A DNA stretch of 64,000 bases from Methylophilaceae bacterium (GTDB taxonomy: Bacteria > Pseudomonadota > Gammaproteobacteria > Burkholderiales > Methylophilaceae). The DNA lies in the NCBI GenBank assembly GCA_028122555.1, contig JAOHSH010000002.1, positions 1-64,000 on the forward strand. The letters are read 5' to 3'. A model generated the notes under the pieces. The model worked only from the letters and a program-made list of their open reading frames with translations, ran no database searches and was not told the DNA's origin. Position 1 is the stretch's first letter, and each line of letters begins with the position of its first letter. The position numbers and the translations under genes are program-made. This document shows, one piece after another, positions 40,498-49,359 of this stretch.

Positions 40498-41102
40498 TTT
40501 TTATTTTTACCTTTATTTTTTTTAGCTAATTTCTTAATTAATGTATCCATCCCATTACGCTTAATCTCGCTGGAAAATTGACTTCTATAATTAGTAACTA
40601 AACTTACCCCTTCAATCACAATATCAAAAACTAGCCAATTTCCAGTACTCTTTGATAGCGCATAATTAACATTAATTGGCTGAGCGCCACTTTGAATAAT
40701 AGAACTTTTAACTATTACAATTTCATCTTTATCAGACATTCTCGTTGGTTTAAATTCTATTTTTTGATCTTTATATTTTGATAGGGCTACTGCATATGTT
40801 TTCAGTAAAAGTGTTCTAAATTCAACAATAAAGCCTTTTTTTTGATTAGCACTTGCGGTTCTCCAGGCTCGACCCAAAACTAATCGTGCAACTTTTTCAA
40901 AATCAAAATTTGGAAGTATTTTTTCCTCAGCTAATTTATAAATTTTTTCTTTATTTCCTTTCTGAATCTCTTGATCTGCTTTAATAGCGAAAATTACATC
41001 TTCAGCTGTTTTTTTTACTAGCTCTTCAGGACCCAAGGCACCTAGAGTATTAGATGAAAAGAATACTCCTAATAAAAATAATTTAATAATAAAATTTTTC
41101 AA
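40494..41102 (-). CDS. mlaC: Periplasmic phospholipid-binding protein MlaC
   Basis: MlaC ferries phospholipids between the outer-membrane MlaA complex and inner-membrane MlaFEDB. The 202-residue precursor has a signal peptide (about residues 1-22, ending NTLGA) and the family pattern KILPNFDFEKVARLVLGRAWR and NVNYALSKSTGNWLVFDIVIEGVSLV. A Lys-rich end follows. It lies 1 base after mlaD. Confidence 0.95.
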   Translation of the reverse strand: MKNFIIKLFLLGVFFSSNTLGALGPEELVKKTAEDVIFAIKADQEIQKGNKEKIYKLAEEKILPNFDFEKVARLVLGRAWRTASANQKKGFIVEFRTLLLKTYAVALSKYKDQKIEFKPTRMSDKDEIVIVKSSIIQSGAQPINVNYALSKSTGNWLVFDIVIEGVSLVTNYRSQFSSEIKRNGMDTLIKKLAKKNKGKNKK

Positions 41103-41103
41103 T

Positions 41104-41568
41104 TTACTCTTCCTCTTCGGATGCCTTACTATAAAGAAATTGACTAATTAATTTTTCTAAAACAACTGCGTCTTGAGTCTGGGTAATTCTATCTCCTTCA
41201 GCAAGATTATCCATATCTCCACCTGCTTCTAAGCCAACATATTGTTCTCCAAGGAGGCCTGCTGTATAAATATTTGCAAAGGTATCTTTTGGAAAAACGT
41301 ATCGATTATCTATGTCCATTCTAACGATTGCATGATAAGCCTTAGTATCAAAAATAATTGATTTGACTCTTCCTACTACAACCCCTGCCGCTTTAATAGG
41401 AGCTCTTGGTTTTAATCCTCCGATATTTTCAAAGTGGGCTATAACTGAATAAGTTTCCCTTATATCATTAGAAGTTAAATTTCCAACCTTCATAGCGAGA
41501 CCAAGCAAAGAGATTACTCCTACTGCTACAAAAATTCCAACCCATGCGTCAAGTTTTATTTTATCCAT
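41104..41568 (-). CDS. mlaD: Mla system MCE-domain protein MlaD
   Basis: MlaD forms a hexameric ring in the inner membrane that channels lipids. The 154-residue product has one N-terminal membrane helix (WVGIFVAVGVISLLGLAM) and one MCE domain (YSVIAHFENIGGLKPRAPIKAAGVVVGRV, ANIYTAGLLGEQYVGLEAG). Normal for the family. It lies 22 bases after mlaE. Confidence 0.96.
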   Translation of the reverse strand: MDKIKLDAWVGIFVAVGVISLLGLAMKVGNLTSNDIRETYSVIAHFENIGGLKPRAPIKAAGVVVGRVKSIIFDTKAYHAIVRMDIDNRYVFPKDTFANIYTAGLLGEQYVGLEAGGDMDNLAEGDRITQTQDAVVLEKLISQFLYSKASEEEE

Positions 41569-41590
41569 AAAGTTTCCTTAATTAACAAGT

Positions 41591-42379
41591 TTACCCACCA
41601 AGCATAAAAGAGGTCAATATAAAATCTAGTCCCAATATTACTAAAGATGATGTAACTACAGTTCTTGTAGTAGCCCGACTAACTCCTTCAGCAGTCGGTG
41701 GCGCATCAAAACCTTCAAAAAGAGCAATTATGGTGCAAGCTACACCAAATACTAAACTTTTTATAACTCCATTAACAATATCATATCTAAAATCAACATT
41801 TGCCTGCATTTGAGACCAAAACGCACCCTCATCAACTCCAATTACAATAACAGCTACAACATAACCTCCAAGTATTCCAACCATTGAAAAGATGGATGCT
41901 AATATTGGCATTGCAATCACGCCAGCCCAAAAACGAGGAGCAATAATTCTTCCAACAGGATTAACCGCCATCATCTCCATTGCTGATAATTGCTCAGTTG
42001 CTTTCATTAGTCCAATTTCTGCAGTAATTGCAGTTCCAGCTCTACCAGCAAAAAGAAGAGCCGTTACTACAGGGCCTAACTCTCTAACTAATGCAAGAGC
42101 AACTAATACACCTATTGCTTCAGATGACCCATATTTCTGAAGTGTATAATAACCTTGTAATCCTAGAACCATTCCTACAAAAAAAGCAGAAACTATAATA
42201 ATTACTAAAGACATTACACCAGTAAAATAAATTTCTTTCATAGTTAAATTAAACCTTTTAAAACTTTCTCCTGAGGAAATAAGAATTAAAAAGAATAATC
42301 TTGCAGCTGTTCCAAGGCGATTAATTCGGCTTGTAATTGAGTAACCGACTTTATCAAAAAAATTTATTAAGCTCTTCAT
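41591..42379 (-). CDS. mlaE: Mla system permease MlaE
   Basis: MlaE is the membrane permease of the phospholipid ABC complex. The 262-residue product has the LVRELGPVVTALLFAGRAGTAITAEIG motif and ATEQLSAMEMMAVNPVGRIIAPR of the MlaE family, with about five or six hydrophobic segments. It lies 12 bases after mlaF. Confidence 0.97.
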   Translation of the reverse strand: MKSLINFFDKVGYSITSRINRLGTAARLFFLILISSGESFKRFNLTMKEIYFTGVMSLVIIIVSAFFVGMVLGLQGYYTLQKYGSSEAIGVLVALALVRELGPVVTALLFAGRAGTAITAEIGLMKATEQLSAMEMMAVNPVGRIIAPRFWAGVIAMPILASIFSMVGILGGYVVAVIVIGVDEGAFWSQMQANVDFRYDIVNGVIKSLVFGVACTIIALFEGFDAPPTAEGVSRATTRTVVTSSLVILGLDFILTSFMLGG

Positions 42380-42391
42380 ATTTTTAAATTC

Positions 42392-43186
42392 CTAAAGTGC
42401 CAAATCTGAATTATAAGATGGTGCAGAAACATGAAATGGAACTGGTCCATCTTTTTCCGAATGAATAAATTGCTTTACAAAAGGAAGTTTTGAGGCCATT
42501 AATTGCTTCGGAGATCCTTCAGCAGCGACAACACCATCAGCAACAAAATAAATATAGTCTGCGAATGAAAAAGTTTCTGCAACATCATGAGTAACAATAA
42601 TTGAAGTTGCTCCAAGAGCATCATTTAATGTACGAATTAAGTCACAAATTACAGCCATTGAGATTGGATCTAATCCTGCAAATGGCTCATCATACATAAT
42701 AATATCTGGGTCAAGTGCAATAGCCCTTGCTAGAGCAACTCTTCTTGCCATTCCTCCAGATAATTCTGTAGGCATTAACTTATAAGCCCCACGTAGGCCT
42801 ACGGCATTTAATTTCATTAAAACTAAATCTTTTATTATGTTTTCAGGAAGGTCGGTGTGTTCTCTCATTGGAAATGCAACATTCTCATAAACTGATAGAT
42901 CAGTAAATAATGCTCCATGCTGAAATAACATACCCATCTTACGTCTTAACTTATAAATACCCGATAGGTTCTGATCATGAACAATCTCTCCCTCAACAGA
43001 AACACTTCCTGAATTAGGTTTAATTTGACCTCCAATAAGTTTTAGAATAGTAGTTTTACCACTCCCACTGCCCCCCATAATTGCAGAAACCTTACCTCTC
43101 TGAAATTCCATATTGATTCCTTTATGGAGGAGTTCCTTGCCGTAACCAAAAGTAAGATTTTGAATATTTATTAAATTATCAGACAT
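42392..43186 (-). CDS. mlaF: Mla system ATP-binding protein MlaF
   Basis: MlaF powers phospholipid movement by MlaE. The 264-residue ATPase has Walker A GGSGSGKTT, signature LSGGMARRVALARA, Walker B DIIMYDEPFAGLD and VTHD. It is the first gene of mlaFEDCB. The 57 bases between it and ccsA are very AT-rich; a promoter is likely but I cannot choose a single best one. Confidence 0.97.
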   Translation of the reverse strand: MSDNLINIQNLTFGYGKELLHKGINMEFQRGKVSAIMGGSGSGKTTILKLIGGQIKPNSGSVSVEGEIVHDQNLSGIYKLRRKMGMLFQHGALFTDLSVYENVAFPMREHTDLPENIIKDLVLMKLNAVGLRGAYKLMPTELSGGMARRVALARAIALDPDIIMYDEPFAGLDPISMAVICDLIRTLNDALGATSIIVTHDVAETFSFADYIYFVADGVVAAEGSPKQLMASKLPFVKQFIHSEKDGPVPFHVSAPSYNSDLAL

Positions 43187-43243
43187 AATGTATTTCTATA
43201 TTAATTAATAAAATATATTTTACATTAAATTTATTAAAGTAAA

Positions 43244-44371
43244 CTAAAGTTCACCATAAGAATGCAAGCCCGATAAAAATAAATTAACTCCTAAAAATGC
43301 GAAAGTTGTAACAATTAAGCCCATCAAAGACCACCAAGCCAACACTGTTCCTCTAAGCCCCTTAATTAGTCTTAAATGAAGCCATGCTGCATAGTTTAAC
43401 CATACTATTAAAGCCCAGGTTTCTTTTGGATCCCATGACCAATATCCGCCCCAAGCCTCAGCAGCCCATACAGCGCCCAAAATTGTTGCAATTGTAAAAA
43501 ATATGAATCCAATTGATATCGCCTTATAAGTTAATTCATCCAATACATCTAAGTCTGGTAGATAATTTGCCATGATACTTTTATCTTTCAACAAATATGC
43601 AACTGAAATCATTGCTGCCATTGCAAAAGCCCCATATCCAATAAAATTTGCAGGCACATGAATTTTCATCCAATATGATTGGAGAGCTGGAACTAGTGGT
43701 TGTATCTCATTTGCCCCTTTTTCGAAGGTATACCAAAGGATAAAAGCAACAGCTGCCGTAATTATAATAAGCACAAAGGCTCCTAATTTTTTTATTTCTA
43801 ATTTTTCTTCATAATGAAGATAAAGTAAGGACGTAATAAGACAAAAAAGAACAAATACCTCATAAAGGTTACTTACGGGTATATGTCCAACATCAATACC
43901 AATTAAGTAAGACTCATACCAGCGAACTAGTAAGCCTATAAATCCCATCATTGTCGCTAACCAAGTTATTTTAGTTGCAAGATTTCCATAAAACTCTTGT
44001 CTACTAAATAAATAAACCCAATAGGTAACTAGACTTAATGGATATAAAGCAGTCATCCACATGATGGCTGACTGACTAGATAAAAAATATTTGAGGAAAA
44101 AATTGAGCTCTATTTGGTCCAAACTACCTTTGTAGAAAAAAATAGAAATAAAAGACAATAAAAAAGTATATACAAATAATTTCTTAAAATTTGGCCATAA
44201 ACTAGCCATCCAAGTAAATGTAATAGCTGACCCAATCAAGATAATAATTTCATAAATATCCATAAAGTTATTAAATTTTGATATTGCTAAAATAGTTAAG
44301 CACGCTAAAGCGATGCCAAACGAATAATCCATGAATTTATCTTTTATATTTCTTAACATTTTTAACCCCAT
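43244..44371 (-). CDS. ccsA: System II cytochrome c biogenesis protein CcsA (ResC)
   Basis: CcsA/ResC carries the haem-handling WWD motif of the System II cytochrome c synthase. The 375-residue membrane protein has about eight hydrophobic segments, the tryptophan-rich EAWGGYWSWDPKETWALIVW motif, and flanking histidines (KIHVPANF, LHLRLIKG, GLHSYG). Its ATG overlaps the ccsB stop in TGATG. Databases sometimes call the same protein CcsB. Confidence 0.95.
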   Translation of the reverse strand: MGLKMLRNIKDKFMDYSFGIALACLTILAISKFNNFMDIYEIIILIGSAITFTWMASLWPNFKKLFVYTFLLSFISIFFYKGSLDQIELNFFLKYFLSSQSAIMWMTALYPLSLVTYWVYLFSRQEFYGNLATKITWLATMMGFIGLLVRWYESYLIGIDVGHIPVSNLYEVFVLFCLITSLLYLHYEEKLEIKKLGAFVLIIITAAVAFILWYTFEKGANEIQPLVPALQSYWMKIHVPANFIGYGAFAMAAMISVAYLLKDKSIMANYLPDLDVLDELTYKAISIGFIFFTIATILGAVWAAEAWGGYWSWDPKETWALIVWLNYAAWLHLRLIKGLRGTVLAWWSLMGLIVTTFAFLGVNLFLSGLHSYGEL

Positions 44372-46335
44372 CAGTTAGTCATCTTTTTAATATTATCTTT
44401 AAGTCTTATTGCATATTGATCAAAATCTGTGCGATCTCTGTTAGTAGCTAAGGAAACTATCAAATTATTGCTTCCCTTTTTTACGAGAATCCATAAGCGT
44501 ATTTCTTGAATATAAATCATACAAAATATACCCATCACTAAAAGTATTGAGCCTAAATAAACCCAAATTTGTCCTGGTGATTTTGTCAATTGTAAACCAC
44601 TAGCTTGGACATGATTAAACTCTTTTAATTCAAGATATAAAGGTACGCCATAAAAAAAACTGTCGCTGTATGCAGTGAGAGCATCCTGTATAAATCTTGG
44701 AGAATCGTTGATGGGAAAAGTAATTTTACCTTGATTATCATTTTGGTAGCTCTTAATAAGCTCTTGGCCAACTAAGTAAATGATATTGACATAAGTTTTT
44801 ACTGCTCTTTCTTTGTCTGAAGATTTAACTTGCTTAGGAGTATTTAAATCCATTGTATCTACAACCGAACTATAACCTCCAGTTATAAAAGAATTAAAAA
44901 TATTTTGAGTGCCTCGTCTGAAAGCCTCCTTTTTTTCTTTTGTTTCAAAAGCTGATTCATTAATCCCCTTACTAATAGCATCTCTAACTTTTTGCGGGTT
45001 ATTTAGTAACGACTTAAAAATCATAAACCCTTCAAGACTTAAATTCTTATCTGCAGGGATCTTAAGGTATTTAAATTCTTCTTGAGGTGAGTCTCTAGTC
45101 CCGCTCATAAAATAATAATTTCCATCAACAGATATTGGGAATTGATAAGTTTGATATTCTTTAGCTTGTCCAGATTCATTTCTAACTTTATACAAAAAAT
45201 TAGGCCCTACATTGGTTGGCTTTAGTTTTTGTTCTGAATTGTTACTTATTTCTAAAATATTAAACTTTCTAAAATCTTTAAATTCAAAAGTTAAATTTTT
45301 ATTTTCAAAAGTAAGTTTATTGTTTTTAAAAACTTCTGAATTCATCTTAAAAGATGGTTGAGAAGAATTTAAATTCCAGACTAATAAATCTAATTGTGAT
45401 CCTCCATCCTCAAAAGCGGCTTGATAAATTGTTACCCCTTTGTAAGTTAAAGGCTTATTAACACTAATTGTTTTTGTAATAGACTCCCCTGTTTTTTTAT
45501 CTCTTACTAATAAATCACTTTTAAATGATTTAGGTTGTCCTGTTGAGTAATGTTCAATATTGAAATCTTTTAAAGTAATTGAAAATGGTATTTCTTGAAC
45601 AAGATAGCCCTCCTTAGCTCTCAAAATCGCAGCTGTTTTTGTATCACCTTCTGATAATAAAATACTTGCTCTATATGAGAGATTATTTTCACTCATTCTG
45701 CCAGCTAGAGGTATTTGGGATAGTTCTTGATCTAAGACCTGAATTTGTTTAGTCCCCATTAACTCCTGAACTTTAAAAACTAAATTTCCGTCTAACAATC
45801 CGCCAACACTAATAACTACTATAGCAAGATGGGTAAAAATATAACCTAATTTCTGAAGGTCGCCTTTTTTTGCAATTATTAAATCTCCCTCTTCATTGCT
45901 GATTTTATGTTTAACCTTATAATTATTTGAGCTTAAGAATTCTATGATTTTTTTTGCTTTAAATTTTTTTGTTGAAAATTGATATGAATGCTTAAAAGAA
46001 AGTAGTGATTTTTCTCTAATACGATCTTGAAAACTTTTATAATCTTTCAATATTTTGGGGGTATTTCTAGAAATACATAACGAAGTAGATGTAATTAAGA
46101 AAATTAATATCGCCAAAAACCAAAAAGCTTGATACACATTATACAATCCCAATTGATTAAAAATATCAAACCAAAATTGTCCAAATTTAATAATATAATT
46201 ATTATAGGGTTCATTTTGTTTTAAAACGGTGCCAATAACTGAGGCAACAGCAAGGAGAGAAAACATTGTGATTGCAAATCGCATTGTGCTCAAAAGATGA
46301 ATAAAACTTTCTAAATTTTTATTTGATTTTTTCAA
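44371..46335 (-). CDS. ccsB: System II cytochrome c biogenesis protein CcsB (ResB), TTG start
   Basis: ResB/CcsB partners CcsA and is thought to hold the apocytochrome. The 654-residue product has three N-terminal membrane segments (STMRFAITMFSLLAVASVIGTVLKQNEPY), a large periplasmic part and a last membrane helix (IWVYLGSILLVMGIFCMIYI). The initiator is TTG at 46335; an in-frame stop lies five codons upstream, and the next ATG would cut off the conserved ESFIHLLSTMRF region. No clear Shine-Dalgarno is visible. Confidence 0.94.
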   Translation of the reverse strand: MKKSNKNLESFIHLLSTMRFAITMFSLLAVASVIGTVLKQNEPYNNYIIKFGQFWFDIFNQLGLYNVYQAFWFLAILIFLITSTSLCISRNTPKILKDYKSFQDRIREKSLLSFKHSYQFSTKKFKAKKIIEFLSSNNYKVKHKISNEEGDLIIAKKGDLQKLGYIFTHLAIVVISVGGLLDGNLVFKVQELMGTKQIQVLDQELSQIPLAGRMSENNLSYRASILLSEGDTKTAAILRAKEGYLVQEIPFSITLKDFNIEHYSTGQPKSFKSDLLVRDKKTGESITKTISVNKPLTYKGVTIYQAAFEDGGSQLDLLVWNLNSSQPSFKMNSEVFKNNKLTFENKNLTFEFKDFRKFNILEISNNSEQKLKPTNVGPNFLYKVRNESGQAKEYQTYQFPISVDGNYYFMSGTRDSPQEEFKYLKIPADKNLSLEGFMIFKSLLNNPQKVRDAISKGINESAFETKEKKEAFRRGTQNIFNSFITGGYSSVVDTMDLNTPKQVKSSDKERAVKTYVNIIYLVGQELIKSYQNDNQGKITFPINDSPRFIQDALTAYSDSFFYGVPLYLELKEFNHVQASGLQLTKSPGQIWVYLGSILLVMGIFCMIYIQEIRLWILVKKGSNNLIVSLATNRDRTDFDQYAIRLKDNIKKMTN

Positions 46336-46411
46336 AAATAACGAGTTTTAATATTTATAGACAAATGACAACTAACGATAATTTAAGTTGCATCCTAGTT
46401 AATAGAATTAA

Positions 46412-47035
46412 TTACCTTAAACCTTGAATATAATCTGATACAGCCTGCATTTCTTTTTCAGTCAACTTCTGGGCTATAGTTCGCATAACTGAATCGGGAT
46501 CATTTTTTCTTAATTCAAGTCTAAATGAATTTAATTGAGATAAAGTGTATTGAGAATGCTGTGCATTTAATCTTGGGTATTTATCTGGTATTCCATGTCC
46601 TGAAGGGCCATGACAACTCGCACAGGCTGCTACTCCTTTACTTTTTAAACCAGCACGAAAAATTTCTTCGCCCAAAGAACCAATACCATTTTTTTCTGAT
46701 AAAGATAACAAAATATCTTGCTCTGAGAAATATTGACCAAGATTTATCATATCTTTTTCAGTTAAATTTGCTACCATTCCAGCCATTACTGCATTTTCTC
46801 TAAGTCCACTTTTAAAATTTTTCAATTGCTTAGTGATATATGCTGCATGTTGTCCTCCTAATTTAGGATTAACTGGAATTAAGCTATTTCCATCAATTGC
46901 GTGGCAAGCAATACATAAATTATTAATGATTTTCTTTGTACTAGCCAATTCTGTTTTAGATAGACTAATTTCTGCGCTAACAACAAAACTTAGAAAAGTA
47001 AAAATTAAACCAGTAAATTGAAAGATTCTTATCAT
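46412..47035 (-). CDS. Dihaem cytochrome c4
   Basis: Cytochrome c4 is a periplasmic dihaem electron carrier, usually between the bc1 complex and terminal oxidases. The 207-residue precursor has a signal peptide (about residues 1-20) and two similar halves with haem sites CIACH and CASCH, each followed by a methionine-bearing stretch (NAVMAGMVANL, DSVMRTIAQKL). It precedes ccsB-ccsA on the same strand, the maturation system it needs. Confidence 0.94.
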   Translation of the reverse strand: MIRIFQFTGLIFTFLSFVVSAEISLSKTELASTKKIINNLCIACHAIDGNSLIPVNPKLGGQHAAYITKQLKNFKSGLRENAVMAGMVANLTEKDMINLGQYFSEQDILLSLSEKNGIGSLGEEIFRAGLKSKGVAACASCHGPSGHGIPDKYPRLNAQHSQYTLSQLNSFRLELRKNDPDSVMRTIAQKLTEKEMQAVSDYIQGLR

Positions 47036-47130
47036 TATAACTCCGAAGTTATTTCTTTTAAAAGGCTACATTTTAACTAAAATATGCACAACGTGATAGC
47101 ATTAACTCGAGAATAAAAGGGAAATCAGCA

Positions 47131-47769
47131 ATGGCTTTTTTACAAAATGCTAAATTTATTACTTCAGTAAATCACTTTGATGAACTTCCAATCGATGAAG
47201 GAATTGAAATTGCATTTGCTGGAAGGTCAAATGCAGGTAAATCAAGCGCTATTAATTCTTTAAGTAAACAAAATCGTCTTGCTTATGTAAGTAAACAACC
47301 AGGCAGAACTCAATTAATAAACTTTTTTAGTATTGGAAATCATATGTCATTAGTTGATCTTCCTGGGTATGGATATGCAAAAGTACCTGGCACCATTAAA
47401 GATCATTGGGTTAAAACTTTACCTCGATATCTTCAAGAAAGAAATAGTTTAGCTGGACTTATTATTGTAATGGATATCAGAAGGCCTCTAACAAAATTAG
47501 ATATTCAAATGCTTGATTGGTTTGCTCCAAGACTTAAGCCAATTCACATATTACTAACAAAATCTGATAAATTATCAAGAGATAAATCTCTTAGAACACT
47601 AGATGATGTAAAAAAAATAGTTCAAACAAAATGGTCAAATTCTTTCCAGAAAAATTGTACTATTCAACTTTTTTCGAGTTTAAAAAAACAAGGTGTTGAA
47701 GAGGCAGATACAATTATTCAAAGCTGGTTAACTCTTAACAAAAATCATATCCCAAACTTGGTGCCCTAA
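47131..47769 (+). CDS. engB: Ribosome biogenesis GTPase EngB (YsxC)
   Basis: EngB is a Ras-like GTPase needed for 50S subunit assembly. The 212-residue product has G1 GRSNAGKSS, the G2 region PGRTQLINFF, G3 DLPGYG and G4 TKSDK. AAGGGA precedes the ATG. It is divergent from cytochrome c4 across 95 bases. Its last 42 bases overlap, on the opposite strand, the end of trmB. Confidence 0.97.
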   Translation: MAFLQNAKFITSVNHFDELPIDEGIEIAFAGRSNAGKSSAINSLSKQNRLAYVSKQPGRTQLINFFSIGNHMSLVDLPGYGYAKVPGTIKDHWVKTLPRYLQERNSLAGLIIVMDIRRPLTKLDIQMLDWFAPRLKPIHILLTKSDKLSRDKSLRTLDDVKKIVQTKWSNSFQKNCTIQLFSSLKKQGVEEADTIIQSWLTLNKNHIPNLVP

Positions 47770-48405
47770 ATTAACCCCTCGGTTTTCATATTTAGTTATA
47801 GGTCTATATGAGGGTTTTTTAGAAAAATCACTATTTCTAGGTTTATATATTAGATTTTTCTCAAATAACTTTATTATCCAATTAGCATAATCATCCCAAT
47901 CTGTTGCTATATGAATATAACCTCCTTTTTTTAATTTTCTACTTATTAACTCTAGGAAAGGTTGCTGAACTAATCTTCTTTTATTATGACGTTTCTTATG
48001 CCACGGATCTGGAAAAAAAATATGCACTGCATCTAAGCTCTCATCAAGAACCATTTTTTCTAATACTTCAACTGCATCATGCTGAATGATCCTTAAATTT
48101 TTTATATCTTTTTCTTTAATTATATTTAAAAGATTTCCAACTCCGGGAGAATGAACATCGATTGCAATAAAATTTGAGTTCCTAATAATTTTAGCAATTT
48201 CAGCAGTTGTATGCCCCATTCCAAAACCTATTTCAATAATTCTTTTTTTTTCACTTTTAAAAATATTTTCCCATTCCAAAACATTATTCCCAAAAGGAAT
48301 AGTATAAATTGGGGAAAGTAATTTAATGCCCTTTAATTGATACTTAGTAAGCCGTCCCTGCCTAAGCACATAACTTCTAATAGGTCTAATTTTTGAAATA
48401 GTCAT
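47728..48405 (-). CDS. trmB: tRNA (guanine-N7-)-methyltransferase
   Basis: TrmB methylates G46 of many tRNAs using S-adenosylmethionine. The 225-residue product has the SAM-binding EIGFGMGHTTAEIA, DVHSPGVGNLL and the catalytic HIFFPDPWHKKRHNKRR motif. Ends with the family's GVNLGHQVWDMIF. It converges on engB and their coding regions overlap by 42 bases. Confidence 0.97.
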   Translation of the reverse strand: MTISKIRPIRSYVLRQGRLTKYQLKGIKLLSPIYTIPFGNNVLEWENIFKSEKKRIIEIGFGMGHTTAEIAKIIRNSNFIAIDVHSPGVGNLLNIIKEKDIKNLRIIQHDAVEVLEKMVLDESLDAVHIFFPDPWHKKRHNKRRLVQQPFLELISRKLKKGGYIHIATDWDDYANWIIKLFEKNLIYKPRNSDFSKKPSYRPITKYENRGVNLGHQVWDMIFVKS

Positions 48406-48435
48406 TTGATAGTTATAAAGAATTTTATGAAATTT

Positions 48436-48464
48436 TTCATATTGATAGATTATAATAACCTCAA
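48436..48464 (-). promoter_or_regulatory. Candidate trmB promoter overlapping the divergent SDR -10 box
   Basis: On the minus strand TTGAGG (48459-48464) and TATGAA (48436-48441) are 17 bases apart. Within the same segment, on the plus strand, a perfect TATAAT (48451-48456) lies 26 bases before the SDR start codon. The two would share DNA in the 77-base divergent gap. The -35 for the SDR side is weak. Confidence 0.4.
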
Positions 48465-48482
48465 ATAATATTTAAACCGAAA

Positions 48483-49232
48483 ATGAATAAAAAAAAACAA
48501 GTTGCAATAATAACTGGTGGAGCTAAAAGAGTTGGCAAAGCAATATGTCAAAGACTCCACAAAGCCAATATTGACTTAATTATTCATTATAGAAATTCAA
48601 AGTCAGAAGCAATTGCTCTTCAAAATCAATTAAATAAAATTAGAAAAAGTTCTGTTTCAATAATTCAAGCAGATCTTTTAGATCCAAGTAGCTATGCCTT
48701 AATTATTAATGAGTCAATTAAAATTTATGGGCAATTAAATTTTCTTATTAATAATGCTTCAACTTATTATCCAACTAAAATAGATAATATTAATGAAATT
48801 AATTGGAATGAACTCATTGGAAGTAACCTTAAAGCATCTCTCTTCTTATCTAAAGAAGCTAGTCCTTTTTTAAAAAAAACTAACGGTTCTATAATTAATA
48901 TTACTGATGCGCATATAACAAATCCTAAAAAAAATTATATTATCTATTCAATTGCAAAATCTGGATTAACGACATTAACTAAATCACTCGCACAAGAACT
49001 TGGTCCAGAAATTAGAGTAAATGCAGTTGCGCCTGGTCCTGTTCTGTGGCCAGAGAAATCAAATGAGTTTAATGAGAAATACCAAAAAAAAGTTATTTCA
49101 CAAACTATGCTCAAAAAAGTTGGTGCTGCAGATGACATTGCTAAAGCAGTCGAGTTCTTATTATTGAATGCGCCATTTATTACAAGTCATATATTAAATG
49201 TAGATGGTGGCAGATCCTTCAATAGTGAATAA
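48483..49232 (+). CDS. SDR oxidoreductase, pteridine reductase type
   Basis: Pteridine reductases (PTR1/FolM) are NADPH-dependent short-chain dehydrogenases reducing biopterin or dihydrofolate. The 249-residue product has the TGGAKRVGKAIC nucleotide loop with the Arg typical of the group, NNAS, and an Asp-Tyr-Lys set (NITDAHI, YSIAKSG) where ordinary SDRs have Ser-Tyr-Lys. The Asp supports the pteridine assignment; substrate is inferred. It stands alone between trmB and topA. Confidence 0.78.
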   Translation: MNKKKQVAIITGGAKRVGKAICQRLHKANIDLIIHYRNSKSEAIALQNQLNKIRKSSVSIIQADLLDPSSYALIINESIKIYGQLNFLINNASTYYPTKIDNINEINWNELIGSNLKASLFLSKEASPFLKKTNGSIINITDAHITNPKKNYIIYSIAKSGLTTLTKSLAQELGPEIRVNAVAPGPVLWPEKSNEFNEKYQKKVISQTMLKKVGAADDIAKAVEFLLLNAPFITSHILNVDGGRSFNSE

Positions 49233-49291
49233 AAATTTAAACACCTTTCATTTTTTTAACAATAATACTTTGACTTTTTATTTGATTTAGC

Positions 49292-49320
49292 TTGAATAGT
49301 TCTAACTTTATCCTTATGAT
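49292..49320 (+). promoter_or_regulatory. Probable topA promoter
   Basis: TTGAAT (49292-49297) and TATGAT (49315-49320) are 17 bases apart and 40 bases before the topA start codon, inside the 127-base gap after the SDR gene. A second TTGACT at 49270 has no matching -10 box. Confidence 0.55.
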
Positions 49321-49359
49321 GCATAATTTTTACTAGATATAAGCCTTAATAAAATAATA

